Positions 1 to 10,919 of a stretch of 64,000 nt of DNA are shown one piece after another. The number at the start of each line of letters is the position of its first letter. Within the stretch, counting starts at the first letter, position 1. The position numbers and the translations under genes are program-made. The DNA comes from Anas platyrhynchos (lineage: Eukaryota; Chordata; Aves; Anseriformes; Anatidae): the NCBI RefSeq assembly GCF_047663525.1, contig NC_092601.1, positions 18,561,501 through 18,625,500 of the forward strand, in the 5' to 3' direction. The notes below the pieces were generated by a model. That model was not told where the DNA came from and ran no database searches. It saw only the letters and a list, made by a program, of their open reading frames with translations.

Positions 1-500
1 TGCACACTGCTAAGGGTCCAGGTGCTGGTAGAAGAGCTACCTGGAGCCTCCTTGGGGCCTCCCCTCCTTGGGGTCTCCCCTCCTGTGTTCCTGCCTGCCT
101 TGCTGCGTGCCCCAGGAGCTGCCACTGGATGGCAGGGCTCGGAGGTGCCCTGTCCTGGCTGGCTCGAGGGTGAGCAGTGGGCTCCGTGCCTGGCATCTCC
201 CACTGCTGACCCATTTCTTCTTCCTCCCCCGTGCATCCACTATCAGCTGCCAGTTCGCAAGCTCTTGTTTAGCAACTGCCAGAGATAAAGGCAGAACATC
301 AAACAGCAACCTTCCTCTGAGAAACACAAACACACCTTACACATTTTCTCAAGTTCAGGGTTTACCAATGCTTCCTGGTAATTAGTGTCATTAGAGCCCT
401 GCACGTTACCCTGTTCCAGTCACAGATCAGGTAGCTGCTCAGATGAGGTACCTGTCTGGTAGGCCCCGGTGAGCCCTGTCTTGCAGATACAATTACATTA

Positions 501-506
501 AATAAA
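501..506 (+). terminator. Possible poly(A) signal of a left-hand plus-strand gene
   Basis: A canonical AATAAA sits in an AT-rich stretch. It could end a gene that lies mostly left of the window. No coding sequence in the window supports it directly. Confidence 0.3.
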
Positions 507-901
507 ACACAGGGGCACTGTTAGCAGAGTCCCACCCAGGAGTGCCCCGAGGCGCCGGGTGCCAGAGTGAGGAAGCCTCAGCGGGGCAGTACGTGGCGAT
601 GCTTCAGTCCTCACCACAGGAGACAGCTGCTTTTAGGAGGGGGTTTTTTAGACACATTCTTGGTAACAGACTTCTTTATTATACCACCAGCTCCTCAGCC
701 AAAGTTCTAGGTGGGAATGTGCACCAGCTCAGCCTGCCAACCAAAGACATTGCTTTGTCTTATAGACATTTCTGGAATTATTTAATTGCCTAACGGCTAA
801 AGCACTGTAGGAATTTCCCCTGGTCTCTTCGAGATGCCATCATACCTTTTTTTCAGAATTAAAAAAAAAAAAAGAATGAGGTCATCAATGTAATTTAAAT
901 T

Positions 902-907
902 TTTATT
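902..907 (-). terminator. Possible minus-strand poly(A) signal
   Basis: TTTATT on the plus strand reads AATAAA on the minus strand, and AT-rich sequence lies upstream of it on that strand. Any transcript ending here must start between here and GFER, or overlap GFER. A divergent RNA from the GFER promoter is one possibility. Confidence 0.35.
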
Positions 908-2651
908 GGTGTACAAGGAAAACAAATATAAAGAACATATTTTCTCTTACTAGGTCTTTGCTTCATGTGTGAAATGTATACAGAGTTGTCCATAACTTTA
1001 GACAAATGTGTTTCAGTAGTTGTAATCAGTTACGCATGTCTCTTCTCCCTCCCACACGAATAATAACAACAAAATGTTCTCATCAAATCGCAAATAAAAA
1101 AAGTGGATTCAGGCCCAAGAATGGAGATCCAGATCACCAGCTCAGTACTACGCAGACCAGGAAACATATCAGCCATTTCCACATAAAGCACACTAATTTT
1201 GAAATCTTTCCTGAAGGCGAGTTTCTGAAGCATTTTTCTAAAATGATGCATTACCTACTAAAAATGTTACACCATGCTGTGTTAAATATATCAGAGGATA
1301 AGAACAGAAAATGAGAAGTACTTTTCTAGCACCTTTTGTACAAATTGTGTCTTTGCAGAATTTGCAGCACAAAAGCATTTAATTTAACATCAGGGGAAAG
1401 TCTCAAGATGCATTTCAAATAGGCTATGACACAGCCAGGAAGAAACAAGACGTGGAGAAGTACAGCCATGTCCAGAAGGCAAGAGCTGCTCCACAGAAGG
1501 CTTGCACACCAACACTGCCTGAAGGGACACAAAGAGGTCTGGTGCTGCTTGAATGGGAAGAGGGGTGTGTGTGTGTCAAAAAAACTACCCCAGACAGCTT
1601 ATATGAAATTCCTTAAGATGGTGTTTTGGTCCTCTTTCATCTCAACCATACATTTGCATGTATTAAACAAAATACTGTATTTTTCACTTGGCCTGCAGGA
1701 CACGGTGAGGTGAAAAGTGGAAAAGGGCACAAACTTCATGTTCTAGAGTGCATTGTTCAGAGTGGGAGATGTATTCTGTGGCCTGGAAATCTCTGATGAC
1801 ATGACAGCATTGAGCCAAATAGAAAGACAAGAGCAACCCTGTGCTGCCTTCTGAGTTTTCATGCCCAGAACCCCCATTAAGAACTTCATAACACTGCTCT
1901 GGCTCGGAGTCTGGCCAGAGGATACACTTTTGGCAGTGGCACCCACAAATTAACTGTCTGCAAGCTATTTTGCCTTTCCAAGGGGCAGCAAACAGCTCTG
2001 AAGCTGGTGCTGTGCAGGACCACCACCCAGTGTTGGACCTGAGCTGGATCGCAGTCGCAGTGTGCTTGCAACCCCCATGGCTCACCAGAACAGGAATTAA
2101 AGGAAAGCTGCTGAACATCCACTGAGCACAGGAGAGCTGGGGGAAATGTCCTTGGCACACTCTGCCCTTGCATAATGTGCAAACAGTCTGGGCAAATCCC
2201 TCTTTGGTATAGTTTTACCGGGACACGAGCACATGACGGTTTCTAAAAAACGTAAAATCAGTTACGGGTGCATCCTGCTGCAGGTGCACGGGTTAAGCTG
2301 GGTCAAACAGTAGTTTGTCCTCTAGCTTGGGGTGCCGGCTGTGTCATGGGACAGTGCTGAGGTGCCACCACAACTGCCATGTAGGAGAGTGCCCCATGTC
2401 ACTGGGTGTCCTGGCTGAGCCCACGTGTTGCTTACAGGCATTGGCACAGCTGCTGTGGCCCCCCAGATATTTTGGGACCCCCCAAGAGCTGCTGCAGCCC
2501 CCGATGTGCTGTGGGGGACACTCAGTGTGGCGTGTGGAGGGTGAGCAGGCTCTGGCTGAGGCACAGCATCACAGCACTGCAGTGGCTCAGCTCTGTCTGG
2601 CTGGCATAGCAGTAGCTAGATGAAGGGCTTGGCTGTGGAAACCGAACATTT

Positions 2652-3019
2652 GCCTTGGACTGTAGGGTGAATAACCTGTAAATATGTGTTCAGACTGGCC
2701 TTGGTCTATATGGTGAATAAGCTGTAAATATGTATACAGACTGACCTTGGTCTGTAGGGTGAATAAGCTGTAAATATGTATACAGTCTGGCCTTGGTTTG
2801 TAGGGTGAATAAGCTGAAAATTCATATACAGACAGGCCTGGGTCTATACGGTGAATTAACTGTAAATACGCACACAGACGGGCCTTGGCCTGTATGGGGA
2901 ATAACCTGCAAATATGTATACAGACTGCACTGGGTATGTAGGGTGAATAAGCTGTAAATATGTATTCAGACAGGCTTCGGTCTATATGGTGAATAACACG
3001 TAAATGTATATACAGACTG
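2652..3019. repeat. Minisatellite, 8 copies of a 46-bp unit
   Basis: The repeat start (CCTTGG/CACTGG/CTTCGG variants) recurs at 2652, 2698, 2744, 2790, 2836, 2882, 2928 and 2974, always exactly 46 bp apart. Each unit holds a GGTGAATAAGCTG-like core followed by TAAATATGTATACAGACTG. Copies differ by substitutions but no indels were seen. The array ends within 100 bp of the GFER start codon. One minus-strand frame stays open through all eight copies (2587-3036). Confidence 0.95.
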
Positions 3020-3330
3020 CCCCCCCCCATCCCCAAAATATTTTATTATCCCCCCCCACAGCTCGGCCTCCAGCGGAGGCCGCCCCCGGCCCAGGGTGCA
3101 CCGCGGCGCCAAGATGGCGGCGCCCAGCGAGGGCCGGCCTGGCCGCGGGGCCGCGGGGTTCCCGGGCGCTGAGGGCGGCTCCTTCCCCTTCCCCTTCCCC
3201 GTCCCTGCCGGTGCCGCGGGCTCCGGGGCGGAGGAGCCGTCCAAGAAGCCGTGCCGGGCCTGCACGGACTTCAAAAGCTGGCTCCGAGAGCAGAGGAAGC
3301 GGGCGGCGCCGGGCGCAGGGGTGAGGCGGC
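3020..3330 (+). promoter_or_regulatory. GFER: CpG-rich GFER promoter and first exon region
   Basis: After a C-run the sequence becomes strongly GC- and CpG-rich around the start codon. AAGATGGCGGC at 3112-3122 overlaps the initiator ATG and matches the known YY1-type motif often found at TATA-less promoters. No TATA box was seen. The transcription start site cannot be placed from sequence alone. Confidence 0.6.
3114..3320 (+). CDS. GFER: GFER exon 1 (residues 1-69)
   Basis: It encodes the variable N-terminal region and the distal CRAC disulfide, then SWLREQRKR. The donor is GGG|GTGAGG and the phase is 0. A CCTTCC-type hexamer run at about 3180-3205 encodes alternating Phe-Pro. Confidence 0.93.
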
Positions 3331-4927
3331 GGGGCCGGGGCCTCCCCTCACAGCCCCGGGGGCGCTGGGCCGCGGGCAGGGTTCGTGCCCCCCCCCGGGG
3401 AGGGAACGGGGCAGGGGCTGCCCCCGCTCGGCCGCTGTCCCTGTGCTGGGGTGTTGAGGGGCTGATGTCCCCTCACAGCCCTCGCTTAGGGCTGAAACAT
3501 AGGGATAATGAAATAGTGAGGGGCTGGGGCGCCTGGTGAGTGAGGGCAGCAGAGAGAGCTGGGCATGGGTAGCCTGGAAAGGAGAAGAGTGAGAGGAGAC
3601 CTCATTAATGTGTAATGGGAGGCTGCCAAGAGGATGGAGTTGGGCTCTTGGTTGTACCTAGTGACAGGATAAGGCAACGGGCACAAACTGAAGCACAGGA
3701 GGTTCTGGCTCAATAAGAGAGGGCACTTCTGTGCTGGGAGGGTGACAGAGCACTGGGACAGGTGCCCAGAGAGGTCGTGGAGTCTCCTTCTCTGGAGGTC
3801 TTCAGAACCCGGCTGGATGCCATCCTGCACAATGTGCTGTGCTCGGCAGGCGGTTGGACTACATGATCTTCAGAGGTCCTATCCAACCTCGGCCATTCTG
3901 TGATCCTGGGATTTTCTCCCACAGCAGGTTGTGGTGGAAGAGAAGGAGCCACCCCCAGATTGTCCCCTGGACAGCGAGCAGCTGGGCCGAAACACCTGGG
4001 CCTTCCTGCACACCATGGCAGCCTACTACCCCGACCGCCCCACCAGCACCCAGCAGAAGGAGATGAGAGACTTCATCAACCTCTTCTCCAAGTTTTACCC
4101 CTGCGAGCACTGTGCCGAGGATCTGAGGGAAAGGTCAGTTCCCTCTTTGATTTTTTTTTTTTTTTTTTTCCCGGTAGCTGGTGAAGGGGCCTGAAGTGCT
4201 GGCTTGCAGCAAGTATTTGCATATCTGCAGCTCTTCCTGCTGTTGGGGTTTATAGGTACCTGAACTGTTTTTTTCCACTGCATAGATCAAAGAGACGGTT
4301 ATTCAGAAAACAAATACCTTTTCTAGTGCTGTTAGGTTGTATGCTGCCTCCAAGGCCTCCCTGAGGTCGTTTTATTGCCTTTCTGGTTCAAACTGGACTT
4401 GCCCTCAGTCGTGGAATTATACTGTGACTTTGAATAATTCAGGTTTCAGTAGGCACGTGTTCTTTTATCTCAGAAGAGCCCCTTTACTGGCAACCACAGC
4501 AGCAGAAGCAAAGACTGAGATAAGCTGTGATGTTAGGTAAAGTTTTCTACCCCTGTTACTGTCAACATATTTATCAAAAATTTCATTATTTTTTTTTTGT
4601 GATGAACAGACAAAAACGTTTGAAACCTAGTTAGTGACTTAGCAAGCATCACATGGCAAAAAAGGTTCAGCAGGAGGCTGGCTGTCTGTGTGCTACGTGC
4701 CTTTTTTGGGTATTGAAATTGGTGACTAAAGCAGTAACATTTGTTTCCTCTTCCCTCTTTGCAGGTTGCGAACAAATCAGCCTGATACGAGCAACAGAAA
4801 TAACTTCTCCCAGTGGTTGTGTCTTCTTCATAATGAAGTGAACAGGAAACTGGGGAAATCGGAATTTGACTGCTCTCGTGTGGATGAGCGCTGGAGAGAT
4901 GGTTGGAAAGACGGTAGTTGTGATTAA
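3114..4927 (+). CDS. GFER: GFER/ALR, FAD-linked sulfhydryl oxidase (3 exons)
   Basis: Exons: 3114-3320, 3928-4133 (or from 3925), 4765-4927, giving 191 or 192 aa; human GFER is about 205 aa. Family role: in the mitochondrial intermembrane space it reoxidises MIA40/CHCHD4 and passes electrons to cytochrome c. Visible features: the distal shuttle CRAC (residues 47-50), the redox CEHC inside [10 protein letters not shown], the FAD-site [10 protein letters not shown] with the preceding WLC and the following FDC (the structural disulfide pair), and the ERWRDGW...GSCD end. All three ERV/ALR parts are intact and the splice phases agree. Start choice: the ATG in AAGATGGCG opens a frame like that of mammals. 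The N-terminal 45 residues are low-complexity and diverged, as is usual for this protein. Odd: the cysteine after the CxxC helix in human (RLCRNHPD) is replaced here (RLRTNQPD). Identification is very secure. Confidence 0.97.
3555..3908 (+). mobile_element. CR1 LINE 3' fragment in GFER intron 1
   Basis: The order of blocks matches the 3' part of bird CR1: a GCCTGGAAAGGAGAAG block, GAGGAGACCTCATT, a GTGACAGGATAAGG block, GGGACAGGTGCCCAGAGAGGTCGTGGA, then the 3' end GGTTGGACTACATGATCTTC...CATTCTGTGAT. It is 5'-truncated, as is usual for CR1, with no coding capacity left. Its 3' end stops about 16 bp before the exon 2 acceptor. Confidence 0.92.
3925..4133 (+). CDS. GFER: GFER exon 2, catalytic core
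   Basis: It encodes the [18 protein letters not shown] helix and the active-site CEHC. The acceptor reads ACAGCAG, so two in-frame AGs (starts 3925 or 3928) are possible. The donor AAAG|GTCAGT splits an Arg codon that exon 3 completes. Confidence 0.95.
4765..4927 (+). CDS. GFER: GFER exon 3, FAD site and C-terminus
   Basis: The acceptor is TTTGCAG|GTTGCG. It encodes the [18 protein letters not shown] helix, [14 protein letters not shown] and the terminal SCD before TAA at 4925-4927. The WLC/FDC cysteine pair and the cysteine before the last residue are kept. Confidence 0.96.
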
Positions 4928-5050
4928 TCCATGGAGACTGCTCTGAAATCTAACAGACCAATTCACTCTGCTGTTGAGTCACTACAGGGAGATGTGCGAG
5001 GAAATGCGTGTGTTGGTGCGCCTGTGTGTGTGACTGATCTGGTTTGTGAA

Positions 5051-5056
5051 AATAAA
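5051..5056 (+). terminator. GFER: Proximal GFER poly(A) signal
   Basis: AATAAA lies 124 nt after the GFER stop, giving a short 3' UTR of about 150 nt if used. Further signals occur at 6807-6812, 7065-7070, 7291-7296 and 7872-7877. Confidence 0.6.
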
Positions 5057-7871
5057 GGTGAAAACAATTCTGAAAGTCGACTTGAAAATCTTATCCTAAT
5101 AGCATTTCGATAAATGGTCGTATCAAATGCATCATCTGAGGGACTGAGGCCTTACATTCGGCACAGGAATTGCCAGAAACCTGTGAAGTTAAGTTACTGA
5201 CAAACTTGTGAAGACTTTTTCATTGCAACATTTCCTTATTTTAGGGGGCATTTGCTTGTTTCTGTGACTAGAATTCCTCTTCCTGCACACTGTTGTAGAG
5301 GACTGCCTTGTGACATTTTATGTTTGTCTGCAAGTACTACCCTGATGTTTTAGAAAACTTTTTCATTGTCATTTTAACTTCTGTTCTGATAGGGCAAATT
5401 CATAATGTGTTTTGTGCCAAGTCTGTACCCCCTGATTGCTCTTTCAGGCATCTCCAGTTTAAAATCTCTGAAAGCAGATACGTTTGAGAGCTAAAGTCAT
5501 GGAACCTTCATTTCTCATTTGATTTCTGTGTTTCAGCTTATGAAAGATGACATTATAGAAAAATGAACTAAAACAAGACCAAAAACAATCATGAATGGAA
5601 GGAAGTATCAGCTGGGTGAAATTCAAATGTTTTAAACTGATTGCTCATTTTCTTTGAATCCAGATACAGTGTGAGAAGAAGGCCTACTGCGCTTTTTACT
5701 GCTTATTACTTTTAAAGCAGATAATTCTTCATCTTCATTAAGAACTGTTGTCAGTTGTGAAAATAGCTGCAACGGTCTGAGACTGATATCTGTAATGAAG
5801 CATATTCAGTTTAGTTTAGCATACGGTATTTCTGAGTTGTCATTTGTGTTTTGAAATTTTTGATTGGGATTTGCTGAGTTTTTTGACATTCTGGGGTTTT
5901 TACCTGGCTAAAAGTCACCCTAGAACAAAAGGACTTTACAACCCCCCTTGCAGTTTTTTTGAGTCCTACTTAGGGCTGTAATATCAGCTTTAGATAGTAT
6001 TTATTGCACAGAAGACTGGAAGGAGTCCCTAAGGTAGATGCCCTCTATAGATACCGGCCAGAATCCATGTCACTGGTGTTTGCCCTAGGTCAGCTATATT
6101 GTGTCAGTGTTACTGATACGTAAGTGTGAATTTCAGATGAAAGTGCAATAGCAACGTAAATGATTTACACTGCAACGTGTATAAATGCATGTCTCTTTAA
6201 AGAGACAGTTTATATGTAGAAAAAGTCTAAATACTTTCAAATTCTGAAAAAAGATAGCAATATTGTGCCCTTATTTCATTTCTGGCAGTGAAAGCTTGCA
6301 GGAGTTTGCACAAACCATGACAATAAGAGGCTTTTTCCTTCTGTACTGAGCTTTTCTGGTGTGTTTTAGTAAGCTTCCTTGTTTGATGCACTGCAGAATG
6401 TTTGTAAATTTACTTTTGCTGATAGAGTGGGAGTTAGATGGAACTGGTACTTTTATAACAGTATGAGGGTGATGACGATCTGTAGCTGAGAACTTTGATC
6501 TTCAAACCTCTGTAGGTGGGGCTTCTGAGTGTTTAGAAAAGCAATCAGAACTTTGGAAATATATTTGGAAGATTTATGGCACGTTCAAATCTTTTCAGGT
6601 TGGACCTGTTAAAAGAGTATGACACGCTTTATGGACTGGTTATTCTAGCAAATTTTATTTAATAACGTTCCTAAACACAAACCAAACAAAACTGAGAAGT
6701 GTTTCATGAAGTGAGTAATCTGACTTCTTACTTCAAGGTATTATATAGATTATTAAAAGTGCTCAGAAAAATTCCCTGTTAGCATGGTGACGTTCTTCTT
6801 AGAACAAATAAATTCCAGCCCCTAGTTTTTGTTTTTTTCAGTAATGAACTCAGTTCCCAAAATGATGCATGTACGTATCCACTAGCGTGATGAGGACCAG
6901 CAAAAAGGCTGTAGCCCCTTTTGTCAGGCTTGGCCTAAATTGCCAATGGATGTGGACAAGCATTTTCTGCTGGACTTGGTTGTGCTAAAGGATCATTTTT
7001 CTGTTCCTTTCTAATCTGCCCTCAACAATTTCATTGCTCATGGGAGCAGGTTATGAGATTTCTTAATAAATTTGCTTCAGTGGAGGCTGCTGAAGCACCT
7101 GTTTTGTCCTATTTCATCTTAGTACTGAAAATGGGCCAGGTTAGAGAGTTGCACTTGTTCATGCAACCACACGTGGTCTGCTGGCAAGTCCCAGGACTGC
7201 TGCTGCTGTGTGCAGACCGGCGGCTGGTGACGGGCAGGAGGATGGCAGCCTTCCACCGAGCATCTGTCCACATTTTGAGTGTGGAGAGGAAATAAATCGT
7301 GTATCCCTCTCAAAATCAGGGAGAGTAGCTGTGGCAACACCAAATTTTTATCCCTTGTATTGTTCAAGGAGGTGGTAGGCCTGTGCAGAAGGCCCCTTCT
7401 GCCAGCATTTACTGTTTTGCTGTCCTGGCAGTGGTGCAGAGCTGGAGGAAGAGCTTTAAACCAACTGTACAGCATCTGTAGCAAATGCTTGCTCACAATG
7501 AGGCCACAAGCTGTGGCTACCAGGATGTTTTTAGGGCCATTTGTAACTCTAAGTGTCTATTAGGTAAAATACATGCTTGAGTTCTCTGTTTTCTCCTGTT
7601 TATGGTTTTGCAGAAGAGCTTTGGCGTGTTTTTTGTGCATATTATCTCTGTGGATTTGACTGTCCAAGAAAGGATTTATATTTTTTTTGCTGCTCATTTA
7701 TAACATAATTAAAGTTTTAATCTTATATATGGAATTTCTATTGAAGATATTTGTATTTGTGTACATAAAAAGAAGGGGAAAATTGTGAATTCTCTCCTAA
7801 ATGCACTTAATTAAATCTAGTTTAAAAAAATATATCTGTATTAAAATTATGTTTCCTGTTTATGTGAAAAT

Positions 7872-7877
7872 AATAAA
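7872..7877 (+). terminator. GFER: Possible distal GFER poly(A) signal
   Basis: AATAAA lies in AAAATAATAAAGC at the end of an AT-rich stretch and is followed by a T/G-rich TGAGTTTGTTCC. It is a candidate distal cleavage site. Confidence 0.35.
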
Positions 7878-8826
7878 GCAACTGAGTTTGTTCCTGGCTT
7901 CCCTACTGCACGAGGCCTTATGAAAAGCCATCGTGGTGTGCTGGCCTGTCCAACCTTCTGCATGCCAATATCTTACTGAGCTCAGCCCAGGTTGTGTGAT
8001 TTTCTGTGAGTATTGATCAGACAAGGTGGGGCTGCAACCAGTTCTTTTCCCTTGTGCTGCTGAATTGCTGCAATTCTCTTCAGAACATGAAGATACAGAA
8101 CAGCAGCGATGTAGACCAGGTCCCTGTCCGTCTGGTCAGAGTTTGGGGGCTGGGGGGGGATTTTCTGTGCTACACTTCTAACAAACAGCACTGAAGGTAG
8201 TGTTATGGTTGGGAGTAGATCAGATCTTGCTGAATCTGAGCAAGATGGCAGTTGGGGGTGTCACCCACTGGAGGGCGATGCTTGTTAGCTGCACAGTCAC
8301 TGCACAGCCATGCACGGCCAGAAAGGGGAAGCTGCTAACCAGGAACCCTCACAAGATAAGCACAGTCGGGAGCAGGTGCTGCTTGAGGAGCTTCTCAGAC
8401 CTTACTCAAGAGCTGCCCTGTGTACTAGGCACCTGGCTAACCTTTCAGCTTGTCAGAGGACTTACTGATTTCACAAACTGGGTTCCACTCAGAGCTGACT
8501 TTTTTTTTTTTTCTTTCCTAAAAGCAAAGAGCAGGGAGCCACGAGGGAATTTTCTTCATGAATGGGAGGCAGAGCTGCTTGAGTAAGTGGCAAGTGCAGA
8601 TGTTGGCGGAAGCAGCACTGTGCCTTTAACATTTTCCCAGGGATTAGCTGTTCTTTGCAGTGTGTTGGGTGTATACAGTCTCCTGTTTACAGTAAGATCC
8701 TCAGGAGTGGCTTTTCTTGCATGTGTCTCCAGCCTGTTACAGGTCGTGTGTGGTATTTCTTCCTGTTGGAGTTTTTCAGGCTTGGAGAGGGTAGTGGGTT
8801 TGTTTGGTTTTCCCCTTCCTAGCAGG

Positions 8827-8850
8827 TTTTTTTTTTTTTTTTTTTTTTTT
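8827..8850 (+). repeat. Poly(T) run, 24 nt
   Basis: An uninterrupted T run. Shorter ones lie at 4151-4169, 8500-8512 and 11350-11362, and another long one at 30866-30891. No retropseudogene was recognised beside them. Confidence 0.9.
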
Positions 8851-10919
8851 CATTCCTGGAATGGCTGTTCAGGCTTTTTGTCTGAGCGATGGAGAGGAGC
8901 TGCTCGGTGTTCTCTGCAGTCAGGAGGAAGCACGTCAGTAGAAACTGCCAATAAGGTTGTGTGAAGTCAGCTCTTGATTTCGTAGGCTAATAAGAGAATG
9001 GAAATCAAGCAAGTTAAGCAAAACCACAGCTACCAGCACACAGGCAAGCCATCAGGTAGGGAGACAGGACTGTCAGAGGGAAGGGTGAGTGCTGTGTTCA
9101 GCTGGAGCACTGACCTGGGTTGGCAAATCCTGCAGGGAGGGGTGTGTGAACACTGCTGCTTCCTCGCCAGCCCACACAGAGCTGGCTCAGGTGTCTGCAG
9201 CAATCCACGATTAATTCACAGCTGAGAGCTGGTGGTAGTTGGGATGCAGCGTAATCTGCTGCAAGTCAGAAAACACTGCAGGCCACACAACTCTGCGACA
9301 AAGGATGGCTCTTACCAACTGAGGATAAATGGGACTCAGCACCCTTATCTGTCCTGACACTGCCGGTGTCTGGCATTGCTGTCAGTTCTTCATTTTTGTA
9401 ATTAATGTCTCCAGAAGCAAAGACAAGCAAGCAGCACTAATATTTGTCTGCCATGCTTTGAAACTTTCTGTTCCCTTTGACGTGTGCCAATCCTGTCTGT
9501 GTGTGCTGGAGGTTAGCTGATCAGCCCTGGAAGTTACCCTGGGCTCACAGCAGCTGGCACGGTCTAGGCAGTGGCCCTGGCACTCAGACCTACTGAGTTC
9601 TGCTCCTGTGACCTTACTGCTGAAAGGTACTCCCTGTTCCTGTGCTCTGTGCTAGTGCAGGTTGTTGCGTTTCCTCTAGAGCACTGCCAATGTAGAAGTT
9701 TCCTCCTGGTCTCAGGTTTTCCCTCCCAAATATCACGTACCCTCTACCTTGTTGGTTTCTGTTGTCTGTTACCGCAGTGTTCTTCCCAGATCTGTTGGTT
9801 ATAGAGAAAATTTGCTTTGCATCTTAACCAAGTAAACAGTAGAGGGCAATAAAGCTTGTATTTATTTGGCTTTGCCATTTATTTCTTGCACTTCTTTAAA
9901 ATAGCGAGCTGCTCCAGTCCTTTTGTGGTTTGCATGAGGAGCTTTTGGTGCCTTCAGTTACTTTTCAAACTAGTGGCTGCGTGCAGCACTTCTGTAATTG
10001 CACAGATGAGAGACACGTTACTTTTTTGCCAGCAGCTAAAGCCTGCACTTGGCAGTATAATAAAGCTGCCTGGATGCTATTTCCAGCTTGCTTCCTACCT
10101 GCTCTTCAGCCCATAACTGGTTGTTTTTGGATAAATCTTGGCTTTTCAAACAAGCAGTTAACGGATTGGAAATGGTGAAGGAGCTTTATCTGATAATTTC
10201 GTAACAGTCACTTTCTTACACAGAGCACTGTTTGTGTAACGCAGGACAGTACTTGCCTTCGGTGTGAGCTGCTCTAGCTACAAAACCAGAGGAGAGCAGA
10301 GTGCCAAGACACTTACAGCCTAAGCACCACTGGAGCTTTGCACAGAGCAAACACGGGTAAGGGCAAACAGACGGCAGTCATGAAAATTTTAGTCAGGAGG
10401 ATCAAGATTGTTTGATGCAGTTGTTATGTGCTCTAAAGGCTTTCTGGAAAAAAAAGAGGGTTTGGAAGGAAGCTCAGAGGACAGTTAGGACTTCAACAAC
10501 ACTGCTGTTGAGAGACAGGGATGCAACCCAGCCTTTCTGAGTGGCAAAATATAGGAAGAAATCCCAAGAAGTTTCATGGGAGCTTTGCTTTGAATTTGCA
10601 CATCCGCAAGAAAGGAAACAGCAGAGTTAAATCGCTGTCTTTCCCACAGCAGACCCCAGGCAGCTATTTCATGTATTCCCTCAAAGCTTCTGTTTTATCC
10701 AGAACACCAAGCTTTACCTCTAAACTCAAGTCCTGATGCTAGGGGACTTTCCTTTCAAACACCAAGTTCGGTCAGGCAAAGCCAAGCTTTCCCTGCTTCC
10801 CCTATCACTGGCGTCCAGCTACCAGGAGTGTGAAAAAGTGGGTGCTGTGGCTGTGCTTCGTGTGATGATTCTTACAGGGGGTAAAAGATAATGCCCTGTG
10901 CAAGATAGATGAGGTGAGG

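Larger units (their letters stand above)
1..3110. other. Left flank of GFER, no protein gene recognised
   Basis: No open frame here resembles a protein I know. Positions 1-520 end in a plus-strand AATAAA (501-506) and could be the 3' UTR of a plus-strand gene lying to the left. Positions about 885-2300 read as AT-rich, UTR-like sequence on the minus strand ahead of a minus-strand AATAAA (902-907). The rest is GC-richer unique sequence up to the 46-bp minisatellite at 2652. In mammals NOXO1 lies head to head with GFER at this place, but no PX or SH3 coding exon was found. The assignment as flanking or untranslated sequence is inference. Confidence 0.5.
4928..7900 (+). other. GFER: GFER 3' UTR / downstream AT-rich region
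   Basis: No coding frame or interspersed repeat was recognised. The stretch is AT-rich and UTR-like, with several AATAAA signals. The last, at 7872-7877, follows an especially AT-rich segment. Either GFER has a long alternative 3' UTR of about 2.9 kb, or this is intergenic DNA after a short UTR. Confidence 0.45.

Noticed and set aside
885-2200. Selenoprotein MSRB1 end with a SECIS element
   Set aside because: MSRB1 is in the wider human region, but no matching coding frame was found and no convincing ATGA...AA...GA SECIS core with paired stems was seen.
2652-3019. CRISPR-like array
   Set aside because: Units are directly contiguous with no variable spacers, in a vertebrate genome. It is a minisatellite.
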